Positions 14,571-22,251 of a stretch of DNA of 38,913 nt are shown one piece after another (the first letter of the stretch is position 1; each line of letters starts with the position of its first letter). The position numbers were made by a program, and so were the translations under genes. This DNA comes from Candidatus Doudnabacteria bacterium (lineage in GTDB: Bacteria; Patescibacteriota; Doudnabacteria; UBA920). The notes beneath the pieces are model-generated. The model saw only the letters and a list, made by a program, of their open reading frames with translations. It had not been told where the DNA came from and did no database searches. The stretch covers positions 1 to 38,913 of the forward strand of contig JADZEH010000009.1 of assembly GCA_020850635.1 (NCBI GenBank). The letters run 5' to 3'.

Positions 14571-16580
14571 TTATGGTTTGATGAACTTTACGAGGAGCAG
14601 AGCGACAATGTTGATGATTTTGATCATCGGGTTAATCGCAGGACCAGCAGTGTCTTTGTAAGGATCACCAACTGTGTCACCAGTAACCGCAGCTTTATGA
14701 GCTTCGCTACCCTTACCACCAAAGTTACCTTCTTCAATGTACTTCTTGGAGTTATCCCAAGCCGCACCACCGGTGGTCATAGAGATACCAACGAAGATAC
14801 CAGTGACGATAGTTCCAACAAGTAAACCACCTAAAGCTTCAGCACCAAGGGTTAGTCCAACCAGAATTGGCGCAACCACTGGAAGTAAAGCTGGAGCAAT
14901 CATTTGTTTGATGGCTGACTTAGTGACAATATCTACAGCTTTTGAATAGTCTGGTTTACCAGTGCCTTCTAAGATGCCTGGAATTTCACGGAATTGGCGA
15001 CGAACTTCTTCAACCACTGCTTTGGCAGCTTGTCCAACAGCGGACATCGCCATGCTAGCGAATAGATATGGAAGTAAACCACCGATAAGCAAACCAACTA
15101 AGACTTTGCTGTCTGCAAGGTCGAACACGACGATGATGTTATGAACAACAGCGAGTTCTTGGGTATAAGCGGCAAACAAGACCATAGCGGCAAGTCCGGC
15201 TGAGGCAATAGCGTAACCTTTTGTTACAGCTTTGGTAGTGTTCCCTACTGCATCTAATGGATCGGTAATGTTGCGAACGCTTTCAGGCATGTTAGCCATT
15301 TCAGCAATACCACCAGCGTTATCAGTGATTGGTCCGAACGCATCAATTGCTACGATAATACCAGTCAATGACAACATGCTCATAACTGACAAAGCAATTC
15401 CGTACAAACCTGCTAAGTGATATGCGCTCAAGATAGCGATAATAATCACCAAGACAGGTAAAGCAGTAGACTGCATTCCGATAGCCAAGCCTTGAATGAT
15501 GTTGGTACCGTGACCAGTAGTAGAGGCTTCAGCAATTTTTTTGACTGGACCAAAACTCTTGGAAGTATAGTATTCAGTGATAAGCACAATGGCAGCGGTC
15601 ACGAAGATACCAATCAAGGAAGCCCAGTACAAGTTCATGGTGGAGTACAAACCGTTATCTGCCATCAATCTTTGGGTAATAGGGTAAAAGGCGATTGCCG
15701 ATAAAACTCCCGTAACCGCAAGGCTCTTGTACAAAGCACCCATAATGTTTTGAGATTTGCCCAAGCGGACAAACCAAGTTCCAATGATAGTAGTAATAAT
15801 AGAGGCGCCACCTAGAACTAATGGGTAAATTATGGCGTTGTTGAAACTAGGGAAGACAGTATGACCGAGTAAGATAACGGCAATAGCAGAAACGGCGTAA
15901 GTTTCAAAAAGGTCAGCAGCCATTCCAGCACAGTCTCCTACGTTATCCCCTACGTTATCAGCAATAACACCAGGGTTGCGAGGATCGTCTTCAGGAATTC
16001 CACTTTCAATTTTACCAACCATGTCGGTACCGACATCAGCACCTTTGGTGAAAATTCCACCGCCTAGTCTGGCAAAAACTGAAATTAAACTGGAACCGAA
16101 CGCTAGTCCGATTAACGCACCTAAATCTTTAGTCAGAAAGTAAAAACCGGTAACACTAAGTAAGCCTAAACCAACCACAAACAAACCTGTAACCGCGCCA
16201 CCTTCAAAAGCTAGGCTGAGTGCGTTTTTTAAACTCACTGTCGCTGCTTGAGCAGTACGGACGTTGGCTCTAACAGAAATATGCATCCCAATAAAGCCAG
16301 CAACTGCAGAAAGAACTGCACCGACAATAAACGCGTAAATAGTGTTTGCAGAGAAATTGCCGAGGTACATTAAAATTCCAATAACCACCGCAACAATAGC
16401 AACAGTTTTATACTGGCGGGTAAGATAAGCTTTAGCACCAGCTTGAATTGCTGAAGCGATCTCTAGCATTTTTCCTTGACCAGGGCTGGATTTTAAAATT
16501 CGGTAAATTAAAAAAGCCCCATACAGGAGTGCAATGACGCTCGCGCCTATCGCGTACCACAAAAGTGAGTTTTCAGACAT
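14571..16580 (-). CDS. hppA: Membrane-bound proton-translocating pyrophosphatase
   Basis: 669 residues, about 16 membrane helices, family-typical. The catalytic region at 173-217 carries [24 protein letters not shown] and [10 protein letters not shown], which hold PPi-Mg. The enzyme pumps H+ (or Na+) with the energy of pyrophosphate. Lys450 in [10 protein letters not shown] occupies the position where K+-dependent members have Ala, so this one should be K+-independent and a proton pump. In a reduced bacterium it can recover energy from PPi made by tRNA charging and sugar activation. The promoter lies about 45-75 nt upstream and the leader holds an inverted repeat. Confidence 0.95.
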   Translation of the reverse strand: MSENSLLWYAIGASVIALLYGAFLIYRILKSSPGQGKMLEIASAIQAGAKAYLTRQYKTVAIVAVVIGILMYLGNFSANTIYAFIVGAVLSAVAGFIGMHISVRANVRTAQAATVSLKNALSLAFEGGAVTGLFVVGLGLLSVTGFYFLTKDLGALIGLAFGSSLISVFARLGGGIFTKGADVGTDMVGKIESGIPEDDPRNPGVIADNVGDNVGDCAGMAADLFETYAVSAIAVILLGHTVFPSFNNAIIYPLVLGGASIITTIIGTWFVRLGKSQNIMGALYKSLAVTGVLSAIAFYPITQRLMADNGLYSTMNLYWASLIGIFVTAAIVLITEYYTSKSFGPVKKIAEASTTGHGTNIIQGLAIGMQSTALPVLVIIIAILSAYHLAGLYGIALSVMSMLSLTGIIVAIDAFGPITDNAGGIAEMANMPESVRNITDPLDAVGNTTKAVTKGYAIASAGLAAMVLFAAYTQELAVVHNIIVVFDLADSKVLVGLLIGGLLPYLFASMAMSAVGQAAKAVVEEVRRQFREIPGILEGTGKPDYSKAVDIVTKSAIKQMIAPALLPVVAPILVGLTLGAEALGGLLVGTIVTGIFVGISMTTGGAAWDNSKKYIEEGNFGGKGSEAHKAAVTGDTVGDPYKDTAGPAINPMIKIINIVALLLVKFIKP

Positions 16581-16595
16581 AGACTTAAAACCTTA

Positions 16596-16607
16596 GGTCA
16601 AATGACC
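16596..16607. promoter_or_regulatory. Inverted repeat in the hppA leader
   Basis: GGTCA-AA-TGACC (5-bp arms) 16 nt upstream of the hppA ATG and downstream of its -10. It could be an operator or a small hairpin near the start; no binding protein can be named. Confidence 0.4.
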
Positions 16608-16630
16608 ATTTCTTAATGATTGTTGCCATA

Positions 16631-16659
16631 ATTATAAGTAAAATAATGATTTTCATCAA
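16631..16659 (-). promoter_or_regulatory. hppA promoter (TTGATG-17-TATAAT)
   Basis: Minus-strand -35 TTGATG at 16659-16654, 17-nt spacer, consensus -10 TATAAT at 16636-16631. Confidence 0.78.
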
Positions 16660-16674
16660 CCCCTAGCCAAATTC

Positions 16675-16710
16675 AAAAAACTGTCCCGACATAATGCCGA
16701 AACAGTTTTT
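16675..16710 (-). terminator. Terminator of the PsbP-like gene
   Basis: Minus-strand AAAAACTGT pairs with ACAGTTTTTT, with a small inner CGGC/GTCG stem. The stop codon of the gene (16711-16709) overlaps the outer arm. Confidence 0.75.
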
Positions 16711-17242
16711 ATTTGGTAATTTCTACTGTGGACAACAAGGCTTTGAAGTATGGTAGTAATTCTGGCGAGGTCCCTAGGTCAAATGTGATGTAATTGTTTC
16801 CTTGGCGTATACCGACAAGCATATCGTTAACCGTTATTCCGTTGATACCGTTGATGGTTGTTTTGGTTGTGGTTAAGCCACTCGTTGCTACATAACCTTT
16901 TGCATTGATGTAAATCCGAATGTTATCTGCTTTATCGTTATCGGGTTTTAGAATAATGATGTAACCGATGTTTGGGTCTGTGGCCGAGTAAGTGGTTACG
17001 GTCCATTCTTTCGGGTATTTAAAGTCTAGTGGATATTTGGAATCTTCGTATTGATTCCAGTCTTTTGTCGAGAGTGGAACATTTGTTTGAGCATATGTTG
17101 TGTTGTTACTAAGTGATGGGTTAAGACCAGTTTTCTGAACAATAATAGGACCTAATTCCCTAGTCAAAAGCAGCGCTGAATAAATACTGACGACAGCGAT
17201 GAACAAAACCAGAAAGAAAGATTTTGATTGTGTGGAAAGCAT
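16709..17242 (-). CDS. Membrane-anchored PsbP-like protein
   Basis: 177 residues: an N-terminal membrane segment (about 8-27), a short Ser/Asn/Thr linker, then an alpha-beta domain from about residue 60 with YPLDFKYPKEWTV, ADNIRIYINAKG and the end PYFKALLSTVEITK. The Y-P-x-x-F-x-YP-x-x-W pattern is typical of PsbP-like/DUF1795-type domains common in Patescibacteria exported proteins, whose function is not known. It follows the 59-aa membrane gene by 20 nt and is probably cotranscribed with it. No ribosome site. Confidence 0.7.
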   Translation of the reverse strand: MLSTQSKSFFLVLFIAVVSIYSALLLTRELGPIIVQKTGLNPSLSNNTTYAQTNVPLSTKDWNQYEDSKYPLDFKYPKEWTVTTYSATDPNIGYIIILKPDNDKADNIRIYINAKGYVATSGLTTTKTTINGINGITVNDMLVGIRQGNNYITFDLGTSPELLPYFKALLSTVEITK

Positions 17243-17262
17243 TGTAAGTTGAAAATTAAGAG

Positions 17263-17442
17263 CTATTTGCTAAACAAGCTTTGTAAATCGGCCCCCGTAC
17301 CACAATAGTATAGGTGTTCGGTGAGTGGAGCGCAGTATCCTGGGTTCTTTTGGACAAAAGAGTATTTTGGTAAAAACCAATACAAAAAGACAACAATTGC
17401 GACAATGGCTACGTATCCAGTATATTTGATAATTTTAAACAT
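17263..17442 (-). CDS. Small single-pass membrane protein (59 aa)
   Basis: A 59-codon open frame, ATG at 17442-17440 and TAG at 17265-17263. The protein starts MFKIIKYTGYVAIVAIVVFL: a positive N-terminus, one membrane helix (about 8-24) and an extracytoplasmic tail with two Cys (NPGYCAPL and YYCGTG) that could form a disulfide. A TATACT -10 (17476-17471) lies about 28 nt upstream and the PsbP-like gene follows. The pattern of charge, helix and Cys spacing, and the fit to the gap, argue for a real gene. No ribosome site and no family that I recognise. Confidence 0.65.
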   Translation of the reverse strand: MFKIIKYTGYVAIVAIVVFLYWFLPKYSFVQKNPGYCAPLTEHLYYCGTGADLQSLFSK

Positions 17443-17501
17443 TTTGTTTCAGGAGCTAAGTTCTAGATATAGTATATACCAAAATATAACGAAAGGCGAT
17501 A

Positions 17502-18062
17502 TTAAGGGTTTTGAAGTGTGTTAATAATGCTATCGACTTGAGTTTTAAGTTCAGGCAACCCTTTGTTATTTAAAATTACGTAATCGGCGAGTTTGATACA
17601 ACCCAAAAGATTTTGCTTACCAGGATCGTTAGAAGTTAATTCCCTTTGTTCATCTTCTACAAATTTTTCAAACGAAATACTATCCGTTGAGCTTTCCCTA
17701 TTTTTAATTCGTTCGTATCTTTGTTTGATATCCGCATCAATTGCCAGTAAAGAAAAGTTTGGTTTATTTTTTAAAGTCTCGACTTCGCCAATAGTCCTCA
17801 CTGATTCAATAATTGTGTTACCGGAGTTTTGCTGGGCTCTCTTGTATAGTTCGCTCACGATATAGCCTGGGCCATGGGTGGCACGAAGGTCATTGGCTAC
17901 ATCAACCATGCTGTCCCGATTTACAGCTAGGCCACGGCGATTAATTTCTTCAATTAAAAAGTCACGAACAGAGTAAGACTTAAAACCGTAATTATCGGTT
18001 AAGTATTTTGTAACGGTGCCTTTACCTGCGCCAATCGTTCCTGTAATGCCGATAACTGTCAT
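17502..18062 (-). CDS. P-loop nucleoside/dephospho-CoA kinase-like protein
   Basis: 186 residues. Walker A GTIGAGKGT at 7-15, then a kinase-like layout: FKSYSVRDFL, an acidic/Arg helix near 45, TIIESVRTIGEVE near 84 as the Walker B-like strand, and a lid-like segment IKNRESSTDS near 118. This resembles dephospho-CoA and adenylate kinases but does not match either closely enough to name the substrate. It starts 5 nt after the engB stop, so it is the second gene of that unit. A different reading would be a nucleotide kinase dedicated to tRNA or cofactor metabolism. Confidence 0.7.
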   Translation of the reverse strand: MTVIGITGTIGAGKGTVTKYLTDNYGFKSYSVRDFLIEEINRRGLAVNRDSMVDVANDLRATHGPGYIVSELYKRAQQNSGNTIIESVRTIGEVETLKNKPNFSLLAIDADIKQRYERIKNRESSTDSISFEKFVEDEQRELTSNDPGKQNLLGCIKLADYVILNNKGLPELKTQVDSIINTLQNP

Positions 18063-18067
18063 ACTAA

Positions 18068-18634
18068 TTAAAGAATTTGCTTGATAAGTTCGCTGACGCC
18101 AATTTTTTCTGTGGCGGAATAGGGAATTACCGGATAGGGATGAACACTATCTTCAATATCTTCAATTTGTTTCTTGAGTTCGTTTTTCTTGAGCTTGTCG
18201 ATTTTGTTGGCAACAACTACAACATTTTTGTTGGCGTCTTCAAGTTTGCGGAGCATGTCGCGATCGGAGTCAGTAATACCAACTTTAGCATCGATAATTA
18301 AAACGATTTTCTTTTGGTCAATGTTTGGATGCAAAGCATACCAATCAATAATTTCGGCCATGTGTCCCCTATGTTCTTTGGAGCCTTTGGCAAAACCATA
18401 ACCAGGAACATCCATGAGGTAAAAGGAGTTGTTAACCAAAAAGGCGTTAACAATTTTAGTTAAGCCGGGCGTTGGGCTCGAAAACGCTAAATCTTTACGT
18501 TGCACGATGTTGTTGATCACGCTAGACTTTCCTACATTAGAACGGCCTAGAAAGGCGATTTGAGGAATGCCATCAAACAGAATTTCATCATCTTCAACTA
18601 AACCTTTGATAAACTTGGCGGAAAGGATTTTCAT
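18068..18634 (-). CDS. engB: Ribosome biogenesis GTP-binding protein EngB (YihA/YsxC)
   Basis: 188 residues, family-typical. GTPase motifs: G1 GRSNVGKSSVINN near residue 30, G2 region TPGLTK, G3 DVPGYGFAKG near 74, G4 NKIDKLKKNE near 142 and G5 SATEKIG near 173. EngB acts late in assembly of the 50S subunit. The ATG follows a TATGCT -10 by exactly 6 nt with no ribosome site, so the message is probably leaderless. It is the first gene after the 36-nt terminator-promoter module. Confidence 0.95.
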   Translation of the reverse strand: MKILSAKFIKGLVEDDEILFDGIPQIAFLGRSNVGKSSVINNIVQRKDLAFSSPTPGLTKIVNAFLVNNSFYLMDVPGYGFAKGSKEHRGHMAEIIDWYALHPNIDQKKIVLIIDAKVGITDSDRDMLRKLEDANKNVVVVANKIDKLKKNELKKQIEDIEDSVHPYPVIPYSATEKIGVSELIKQIL

Positions 18635-18672
18635 GCCTTAAGCATAACAAAAAACCGCCATTTAGGCGATTT
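18635..18672 (-). promoter_or_regulatory. 36-nt stop-terminator-promoter-start module (EEP to engB)
   Basis: Minus strand, in order: TAA stop of the EEP gene (18673-18671), ATCGCC, 5-nt loop, GGCGGTTTTTT, G, T, TATGCT, 6 nt, ATG of engB. The hairpin pairs AAATCGCC with GGCGGTTT through one T-G wobble. The T-tract ends in the TG of an extended -10 (TGT-TATGCT). Intergenic length is exactly 36 nt, as at 20214 and 21541. Confidence 0.85.
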
Positions 18673-19438
18673 ATGTGAAATCGAGGAGAAGTGGGGAGTG
18701 GTCAGAGACCTCGTCTGGTAAAACTTTAAATTCGGTAACGTTGAGGTTGGGGGAGACGAATATATAGTCAGCATATTTTTCGGGTTTGGTGTAATGTGAA
18801 GTTCTGGTTGAAGTGATGCCGTATTCGGCAATCAAGTTTCGCAGTCCAGCATCCTCGATGATTTTTAAACTCTGGGTGGTGGGTAGGAGATTAAAGTCTC
18901 CGCATAAAACTGTATCCCCTGCTGTTTTTGCAATAAAATTTTTAATGTTCTGTGACTGCAAAAGGCGATCATCGCTATCGTTTTTGCCTTGACCATTCCA
19001 GAGACCGTGAAAATTAATTACTGTAAGAGGTTTATTCTTGTAATTAATTTTCACGTATTGAATGTTACGAGCATGATTGCCAACATCAACTTCATGAACG
19101 TAACCCCTTTCTTTGTATACAAACTCCTCGCCTTCTTCAAGAACTTCGAAATCATCTTTAACTAGCATTAGTAAGCCGTAATGGTCGCCATGGTGTGGTC
19201 TGAAGAATGTTTTAAACTCCGGGAGAACAGCTGATATTTCTTGAAGTCCATAAACCATCGCTTTAGAATTGTCTATTTCTATTCCACCGGCCGATTTTCC
19301 TTCTAAGTGTTCATATGGAGCTGACCAAATTTCTTGTAAACAAAAAACATCAGTGGTCGCTGAATGTTCTTTGAAAAAATTGAGTAAACCTTCTTTCCCC
19401 GCTCGTCCTCCCCAGGTGTTCAGTGTAATAATTCGCAT
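18671..19438 (-). CDS. Endonuclease/exonuclease/phosphatase family protein
   Basis: 255 residues, complete. EEP motifs: RIITLNTWGG at the N-terminus, CLQEIW near residue 33 (metal-binding Glu), INFHGLWNG near 140, LCGDFNLLP near 178, YADYIFVSPN near 220 and SDHSPLLLDF at the end. These give the Mg2+-dependent phosphodiesterase/phosphatase core; no signal peptide, so it acts in the cytosol. Substrate not determinable. It lies third in an operon with the small pilin-like gene and the CYTH gene, 20 nt after CYTH, with a possible AAGGAC ribosome site. Confidence 0.87.
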   Translation of the reverse strand: MRIITLNTWGGRAGKEGLLNFFKEHSATTDVFCLQEIWSAPYEHLEGKSAGGIEIDNSKAMVYGLQEISAVLPEFKTFFRPHHGDHYGLLMLVKDDFEVLEEGEEFVYKERGYVHEVDVGNHARNIQYVKINYKNKPLTVINFHGLWNGQGKNDSDDRLLQSQNIKNFIAKTAGDTVLCGDFNLLPTTQSLKIIEDAGLRNLIAEYGITSTRTSHYTKPEKYADYIFVSPNLNVTEFKVLPDEVSDHSPLLLDFT

Positions 19439-19458
19439 AAAACTGTAGTCCTTTTAAG

Positions 19459-20007
19459 TTATTCAGTGAAGCGCATATCGTGCCAATTTTGGCCGTACTC
19501 TTTTTGGATTAAAGTTCGTTCCCCTTCAGCCACCGATTTATTCTGCTCAAGTCCTAGTAGTGTAATCGCTTGTTGTAAGTGTTGTTCATCATGGCCTTCG
19601 ATTTCTAAATAGGCTGGGATGTTTGGGTATTCATCAAGATCAAATCTCCAGTCTTCATATTTCCATGAAGTGCGGTATTTTTCCTGATGGCCATAAATAA
19701 CTAGCCCGATAGCTTTAAAAAGATCTGCCATAGATTCAGGGTCATTTGTTGGAATATTAATTTCTGTGACTTGTTTTGATATCCCAATAAATTCTGGTTT
19801 GGATTTCCAAGTGATTTCAGACTTTCCGTCTGAGGTAGTGCGAATTCTTAAATACCACGGGTCGTTATCATCTGTAACCTCAGTAGGGCGAAACCAATCG
19901 ACGGTTAACTTTGTTTCAAGAACTTTTGTTGCACCAAGAGTTGTGAGCTTGTTGGTAATTTCAGATTTGTCGATATTTAAGACCTTGGTTTCAATTTCTT
20001 TGTTCAT
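19459..20007 (-). CDS. CYTH-domain protein (triphosphate tunnel fold)
   Basis: 182 residues. The N-terminal MNKEIETKVLNI provides the E-x-E-x-K signature of the CYTH superfamily, followed by alternating charged strands (YLRIRTT, ITWKSK, YRTSWKYEDWRFDLDEYP, AYLEIEG) lining the tunnel. Relatives are class IV adenylate cyclases, thiamine triphosphatases and inorganic triphosphatases; which one this is cannot be said. The ATG overlaps the stop of the preceding gene in an ATGA, so translation is coupled. Confidence 0.85.
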   Translation of the reverse strand: MNKEIETKVLNIDKSEITNKLTTLGATKVLETKLTVDWFRPTEVTDDNDPWYLRIRTTSDGKSEITWKSKPEFIGISKQVTEINIPTNDPESMADLFKAIGLVIYGHQEKYRTSWKYEDWRFDLDEYPNIPAYLEIEGHDEQHLQQAITLLGLEQNKSVAEGERTLIQKEYGQNWHDMRFTE

Positions 20008-20213
20008 TGTTCTAATTCTAATTTAATTCGATTCGATTGTTCAACTGCTTGCTGATTTATTTCCTTGGCTTGCTCAATTCCTTCTTGACCTTGTTCAAAT
20101 TGTGACTTTTCACCGTTTGATCCTTTAGTAAAATACAAGCCCGTAAGCACAGCGACTATAGCAAGGCTTATAATTAGGACTATTAGCATTGATCCCTTTT
20201 GTTTTTGAGTCAT
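20004..20213 (-). CDS. Small pilin-like membrane protein
   Basis: 69 residues: KQKGSMLIVLIISLAIVAVL gives a short basic leader, a Gly and a single long membrane helix, as in type IV prepilins and PilX-like minor pilins, but the Glu at +5 is missing and the exported part is only a Gln/Glu-rich helix (about 33-69, coiled-coil-like). It could be a degenerate pseudopilin or simply a bitopic protein. First gene of the operon with CYTH and EEP; TATCCT lies exactly 6 nt before the ATG, so the message should be leaderless. Confidence 0.65.
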   Translation of the reverse strand: MTQKQKGSMLIVLIISLAIVAVLTGLYFTKGSNGEKSQFEQGQEGIEQAKEINQQAVEQSNRIKLELEQ

Positions 20214-20252
20214 ATCGTTAGGATATCAAAAAACCGCCTTTTCGGCGATTTA
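20214..20252 (-). promoter_or_regulatory. 36-nt module before the pilin-like gene, with orphan stop
   Basis: Same architecture as at 18635: TAA (20252-20250), ATCGCC, 5-nt loop, GGCGGTTTTTT, G, A, TATCCT, 6 nt, ATG. Here the TAA ends no gene: the sequence before it is the terminator of the kinase gene at 20281. The module therefore looks like the surviving end of an earlier gene, separated by insertion of the kinase cassette. Confidence 0.8.
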
Positions 20253-20260
20253 CAAGATAT

Positions 20261-20292
20261 AAAAAAGACCGGCCCCATGGCTATGGGCCGGT
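20261..20292 (-). terminator. Terminator of the 20281 kinase gene
   Basis: Minus-strand stem ACCGGCCC / GGGCCGGT (20292-20285 with 20275-20268), then CTTTTTTAT. The TAG stop (20283-20281) lies in the loop. Confidence 0.88.
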
Positions 20293-20853
20293 ACGAGAAC
20301 AAATCATGGTTTCCGGAGCATCGACTAGCGGATCCAGTCTGGTCACCTCGTGGAACCCGTCGCGGTCGATTTTCTTCGCGAGCTGATGAAAAAGTTCGTA
20401 TGAGCGTCGTACTTCGTCTTCTCTGAAGAAAGACAGATTTTCGTGTTGTCTGGTTCTCATCTCCGACATCTTTGCGATACCGGGTTTCTGCCAGAACCAC
20501 TCGGAAACGTATTCAATCGAAGTGGTGAAGTACCAAGCGCTGATTCGACTGGCGCCGAGTTTATCGAGACGACTGATAATGCTCGTCCTGTCGCCGCTCG
20601 ACCCGTTCCAGGTGTCGAGAATGATTCTTGTTCTTGAGTTCGTTCTGAGGTTCTCCTCCAGCATCTTCCACATCATCCCCAAGGCATTGCGATGTCCGTC
20701 GGAGTACGGATCGAGATCTGTTTTTCCGCAGAGCTCGATGATGAGATTGTCGCGACTGATCAAGACGATGTCAGAATCTACTGCGACCACTCTCTCGCAG
20801 AAACTCGACTTTCCAGAAGCGCGCGGGCCAACGGTTAAGATGACTTCCTTCAT
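20281..20853 (-). CDS. P-loop kinase-like protein (polynucleotide kinase fold)
   Basis: 190 residues from the ATG at 20851-20853, chosen for the GGAGGAG site just upstream; ten extra codons in frame precede it. Walker A GPRASGKSS at 8-16, then VLISRDNLI near 30, RIILDTWNGSSGDR near 77 (Walker B-like) and an Arg-rich lid region RTRQHENLSFFREDEVRRSYE near 133, read in parts. This is the layout of the AAA_33/zeta-toxin/PNK-like kinases that phosphorylate nucleic-acid ends or small molecules; the substrate is unknown. Monocistronic, GC-rich, own promoter. Confidence 0.7.
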   Translation of the reverse strand: MKEVILTVGPRASGKSSFCERVVAVDSDIVLISRDNLIIELCGKTDLDPYSDGHRNALGMMWKMLEENLRTNSRTRIILDTWNGSSGDRTSIISRLDKLGASRISAWYFTTSIEYVSEWFWQKPGIAKMSEMRTRQHENLSFFREDEVRRSYELFHQLAKKIDRDGFHEVTRLDPLVDAPETMICSRTGP

Positions 20854-20886
20854 AACTCCTCCAGCGGGGTCGGAATTTACCACACA

Positions 20887-20915
20887 AGTTTAGCTTAAAA
20901 TTGAGGATATGTAAA
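20887..20915 (-). promoter_or_regulatory. Promoter of the 20281 kinase gene
   Basis: Minus-strand TTTACA (20915-20910), 17-nt spacer, TAAACT (20892-20887). The -35 lies 5 nt after the M23 terminator stem. Confidence 0.68.
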
Positions 20916-20938
20916 TAGAAACCGCCTTTAGGGCGGTT
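20915..20938 (-). terminator. Terminator of the M23 gene
   Basis: AACCGCC / GGCGGTT stem (20938-20932 with 20926-20920) followed on the minus strand by TTCTATTT; the T-tract is imperfect. Confidence 0.7.
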
Positions 20939-20949
20939 GTAGAAAAGAT

Positions 20950-21540
20950 TTAGTTTGAGACTGTTTGATCACCTTCTGGTTCAGCGTCTTGGACAAGTTT
21001 ATCATCAACGGTAATTTCTGTGAACTGAGCGGGGAGTCCTTTGGCATTGTGCATATTTGGACCATCTTGGAGATGGTAATGAATATGTGGTTCGCTTGTG
21101 TTGCCGGTGTTGCCGCAAAGTCCCAAGACATCTCCTTGTTTTACTTTGTCGCCAACTTTTACCGAAATAGAGTTATGTTTGAAATGGGCAAGTACACTCC
21201 ATTCACCATTGCCATGATCAATGACGATTGTATTGCCAGATAACATTACCCAGTCACTTTCTCCGATGGGATTATCTTGATTACCATCAATAACTTGTGA
21301 AATGACACCGTCAGCAGGAGCGATAACTTCTGATCCAAAAGCTTCGTAATCTTCTAAGTCCTTTCCTTCGTTAGAATGATCCTTTGTGAAGTCGTAAGCG
21401 AACATTTGGTTTTCAGGTCCATCCCCATCTTGGCCAAGGTGATTGTTTTTAGATGGATTTCTCCCACCGTTGCCAACTATCCAAGTTCCTTTGAAAGGAA
21501 GGGCTAGGGGAGTTTTGGTTTTATAATCTGAGGTGTTCAT
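20950..21540 (-). CDS. M23-family metallopeptidase domain protein
   Basis: 196 residues. LytM/M23 zinc motifs: HLGQDG with YDF (His35 and Asp near 50) and HIHYH near residue 152, with ADGVISQVID and VKVGDKVKQGDVLGLCGNTGN between them. M23 enzymes cut peptide cross-links of peptidoglycan. No signal peptide or membrane anchor is visible, so either export is atypical or the substrate is internal. Start chosen by the TATGCT -10 exactly 6 nt upstream, implying a leaderless message. Confidence 0.85.
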   Translation of the reverse strand: MNTSDYKTKTPLALPFKGTWIVGNGGRNPSKNNHLGQDGDGPENQMFAYDFTKDHSNEGKDLEDYEAFGSEVIAPADGVISQVIDGNQDNPIGESDWVMLSGNTIVIDHGNGEWSVLAHFKHNSISVKVGDKVKQGDVLGLCGNTGNTSEPHIHYHLQDGPNMHNAKGLPAQFTEITVDDKLVQDAEPEGDQTVSN

Positions 21541-21579
21541 GGTCTAAGCATATCAAAAAACCGCCAAGGAGGCGATTTA
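21541..21579 (-). promoter_or_regulatory. 36-nt stop-terminator-promoter-start module (HD to M23)
   Basis: TAA stop of the HD gene (21579-21577), ATCGCC, 5-nt loop, GGCGGTTTTTT, G, A, TATGCT, 6 nt, ATG of the M23 gene. Exactly 36 nt between stop and start, the same internal spacing as at 18635 and 20214; only loop, one -10 base and the last 6 nt differ. Confidence 0.87.
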
Positions 21580-22155
21580 GACGATGGCGTGATTATACTT
21601 CTTTGATAGTGGTTCTAAATCAGGAATACCAAACTTATCAGCGAATGCTTCAAATTTGGTCACATTTTCCTCGCCAAATTTGCGAGCATGTTCCTTATAG
21701 TTTTCGTAGGAGTTAAAGCGTGGTGGTTTGGAATGGAACTTGTCGGCGTACATAATTAGCTGTTCCTCGAGAGTTTCAGCTACTAAATCACGGTGGGGTA
21801 GTGGTAAGTTTGATTCTATAATGTGTTCTTTAGTTAGACCAACTCCTGTGTGGCGTTCTGCAATCCTACAAAGTTCTTCAGGTGCATTTTCTTGTTTCAA
21901 GATTGCACAGCCTTCAACTCCGTGGCAAATATATTCGCCGAAGAATTCTCCATCCTTATCGATGAACTTATAACCACCAATGTCGTGAAGTAAGGCACCG
22001 GTACGGACTAAGTCTTTGTCAATGTCGATATTATTTGAGTCTATGAGTTGTTCTGCAATATCAGCCACCGCTTGGCAGTGAACGAATATGAGGTCGTAAG
22101 CAATGTCACTCGCCGCATATTTATAATGTAGCGCTTGAATTTGTTCTAAGGTCAT
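21577..22155 (-). CDS. HD-domain phosphohydrolase
   Basis: 192 residues. HD metal ligands: His in FVHCQAV near residue 26, LLHDIGG near 56 (His-Asp), CHGVEG near 78, ERHTG near 100 and the distal YADKFHSK near 137. The layout is that of small stand-alone HD hydrolases acting on nucleotides or similar phosphates. The ATG lies 6 nt after TGC-TATCCT, again leaderless, and directly downstream of a long T-tract that ends the preceding gene. Confidence 0.87.
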   Translation of the reverse strand: MTLEQIQALHYKYAASDIAYDLIFVHCQAVADIAEQLIDSNNIDIDKDLVRTGALLHDIGGYKFIDKDGEFFGEYICHGVEGCAILKQENAPEELCRIAERHTGVGLTKEHIIESNLPLPHRDLVAETLEEQLIMYADKFHSKPPRFNSYENYKEHARKFGEENVTKFEAFADKFGIPDLEPLSKKYNHAIV

Positions 22156-22225
22156 ATAATTAGGATAGCATAAAAAAAAATAGCCTAGTCAAATACACCG
22201 CTAAGGTGTAATAGTCCAGGCCAGA
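22156..22225 (-). terminator. Terminator of the exported Cys gene, overlapping the HD promoter
   Basis: Minus-strand imperfect hairpin with core TACACC-TTAGC-GGTGTA extended by GCCT...AGGC, then nine T, A, TGC and TATCCT: the T-tract runs straight into the extended -10 of the HD gene, whose ATG follows after 6 nt. Confidence 0.75.
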
Positions 22226-22251
22226 TGGTAAAGTTGGTTACCGAGCTCAGT

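Noticed and set aside
17321-17524. 67-codon plus-strand frame in the gap before the kinase gene
   Set aside because: It lies antisense to the better supported 59-aa membrane gene and overlaps the end of the kinase gene; no ribosome site or family.
20004-20213. Genuine type IV prepilin
   Set aside because: The Gly and helix are present but Glu at +5 is missing and the exported part is too short; kept only as pilin-like.
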